Assembly (NCBI GenBank): GCA_902546725.1
Contig: CACCLB010000002.1
Location: 119,443-183,442 of the forward strand
Length of the DNA stretch: 64,000 bases
Reading direction: 5' to 3'
Source: an uncultured Bacteroidota bacterium
GTDB lineage: Bacteria; Bacteroidota; Bacteroidia; Flavobacteriales; Flavobacteriaceae
Shown here: one piece after another, positions 63,342 through 64,000 of the stretch
How positions within the stretch are numbered: position 1 is the first letter of the stretch
Layout: each line of letters begins with the position of its first letter
Made by a program: the position numbers and the translations under genes
The notes under the pieces: model-generated
What the model saw: only the letters and a program-made list of their open reading frames with translations
What the model was told of the DNA's origin: nothing
The model's database searches: none

Positions 63342-63868
63342 AAAGTGTATATACTTATAAAAAAGAGTGTTAAAAAAATAATAGACTTTAGTAAGTGACT
63401 TAAACCTTTATTTACATTAAAGAATTTAATTGAAGCTATATTAGCCGTTGCATAAACTGATTGAGTAAGATGCTTTCTATATTTTTTTTCATCATTTAAA
63501 ACTTCTTCAAGAGATTCAAAAAAAGTGTCGAAGTCTTTATATTTATTTACATCACCAAAAAAAAGTGGAGATTTTTTTACTGTAAAGTTAAATCTTGGTA
63601 AAATGCATATTATGCATCTTCTAAGAGAAGCGATTACAAAAAATGAAGAAATACCTAATAAAATTATATGAATGGCATCTCCAAAGTCAAAGCTAAATGA
63701 ATATACATTTTCCTCGTCTATTATATCTAGTGTATATCCTAAGCCGAATATTATACTATAAATAGAAATTACAGCTGTAGCTTTTACTTCTGCAAATTGG
63801 ATTTGGCTATAATTGTAATTGATTATATTCCAAAAATCCTCAATATCAATATTTTTAAGCTTACTCAA
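63338..63868 (-). CDS. Pycsar effector PycTM-like membrane protein (DUF5706)
   Basis: A 176-residue protein with three hydrophobic helices (about 31-48, 66-90 and 157-175). It matches the DUF5706/Pycsar transmembrane-effector pattern: QFAEVKA before helix 1 (24-30), PRF just after helix 2 (91-93), LFFGDV (102-107), and a central amphipathic region with TANIASIKF (141-149) before the last helix. PycTM proteins are effectors of Pycsar antiphage systems, opening or damaging the membrane after binding a cyclic nucleotide. The gene is convergent with the cyclase and overlaps it by four bases. The start is TTG at 63868. An upstream stop excludes a longer form. Confidence 0.78.
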   Translation of the reverse strand: MSKLKNIDIEDFWNIINYNYSQIQFAEVKATAVISIYSIIFGLGYTLDIIDEENVYSFSFDFGDAIHIILLGISSFFVIASLRRCIICILPRFNFTVKKSPLFFGDVNKYKDFDTFFESLEEVLNDEKKYRKHLTQSVYATANIASIKFFNVNKGLSHLLKSIIFLTLFFISIYTF

Positions 63869-63918
63869 ATTAATTTTTGTTTACGGTTTATAAATCAAAA
63901 TTAAAAAAATCACAAATA

Positions 63919-63926
63919 CAAATATA
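63919..63926 (-). promoter_or_regulatory. Bacteroidota -7 promoter box (TATATTTG, minus strand) for the PycTM-like gene
   Basis: Perfect TAnnTTTG on the minus strand, about 50 bases before the TTG start at 63868. It suggests that the effector gene has its own promoter and is not part of the cyclase transcript. Confidence 0.5.
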
Positions 63927-64000
63927 CATTCGTGAACAGTAATCTAGTTACTTTTATGCTAAAACCGAAATATTATTGGGTTTTATGGATAACATTTTTT

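Overview
The window looks like chromosome of a member of the Bacteroidota, most likely a marine Flavobacteriaceae species. The DNA is AT-rich. Spaced TAnnTTTG promoter boxes of the Bacteroidota type are present, and there is no obvious strong Shine-Dalgarno usage. The gene families also fit: BshA, DUF4834-YfhO, DUF5362, a GH3-beta-lactamase fusion, a Bacteroidota-type LptD, and the MlaD/Fe-S/HAD/CCG cluster. Most genes are housekeeping or envelope genes. No insertion sequence, CRISPR array, rRNA or plasmid gene was seen.

Layout. 1-4.6 kb: the end of an Nramp transporter, the pxpABC 5-oxoprolinase genes, a dihydroorotase-like protein that has lost its metal ligands, and an esterase. 4.6-10.3 kb: a metallo-beta-lactamase-fold hydrolase, a conserved protein of unknown role, two adjacent broken genes (a frameshifted DUF5362 gene and a Cj0069-family gene with an internal TGA), Bcp peroxiredoxin and endonuclease III. 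10.3-18 kb: a 48-residue protein, an ECF sigma factor, UvrA, a polysaccharide flippase, YfhO and DUF4834. 18-25 kb: an outer-membrane protein, a GNAT-like protein, MnmE and several small genes. 25-36.4 kb: penicillin acylase family protein, BshA, the GH3-beta-lactamase fusion, the Fe-S/MlaD operon and an N-acetylmuramoyl-L-alanine amidase. 36.5-47 kb: LptD, RidA, N-acetylglucosamine kinase, GapA, PfkA and a TamB-like protein. 47-54.1 kb: TsaD, RsmE, a PerM-type permease, an M20 peptidase, a nitronate monooxygenase-like protein, a DUF4442 protein, alanine dehydrogenase and tRNA-Arg(UCU).

From about 54.1 kb to the end the character changes. The DNA is visibly more A/T-rich and the genes form one signalling locus. 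It has a membrane receptor with a SpoIIE-type PP2C phosphatase output, two tandem pairs of duplicated lipoproteins, an RsbW-like kinase, a STAS anti-anti-sigma protein, a GAF-PAS class III nucleotide cyclase, and a convergent small membrane protein that matches the Pycsar effector PycTM (DUF5706) pattern. I infer a cascade: envelope signal, then phosphatase, then kinase/STAS partner switch, then cyclase, then cyclic-nucleotide-gated membrane effector. This is the part of the window most likely to hold an undescribed system. The assignment rests on sequence motifs read by eye, not on database searches.
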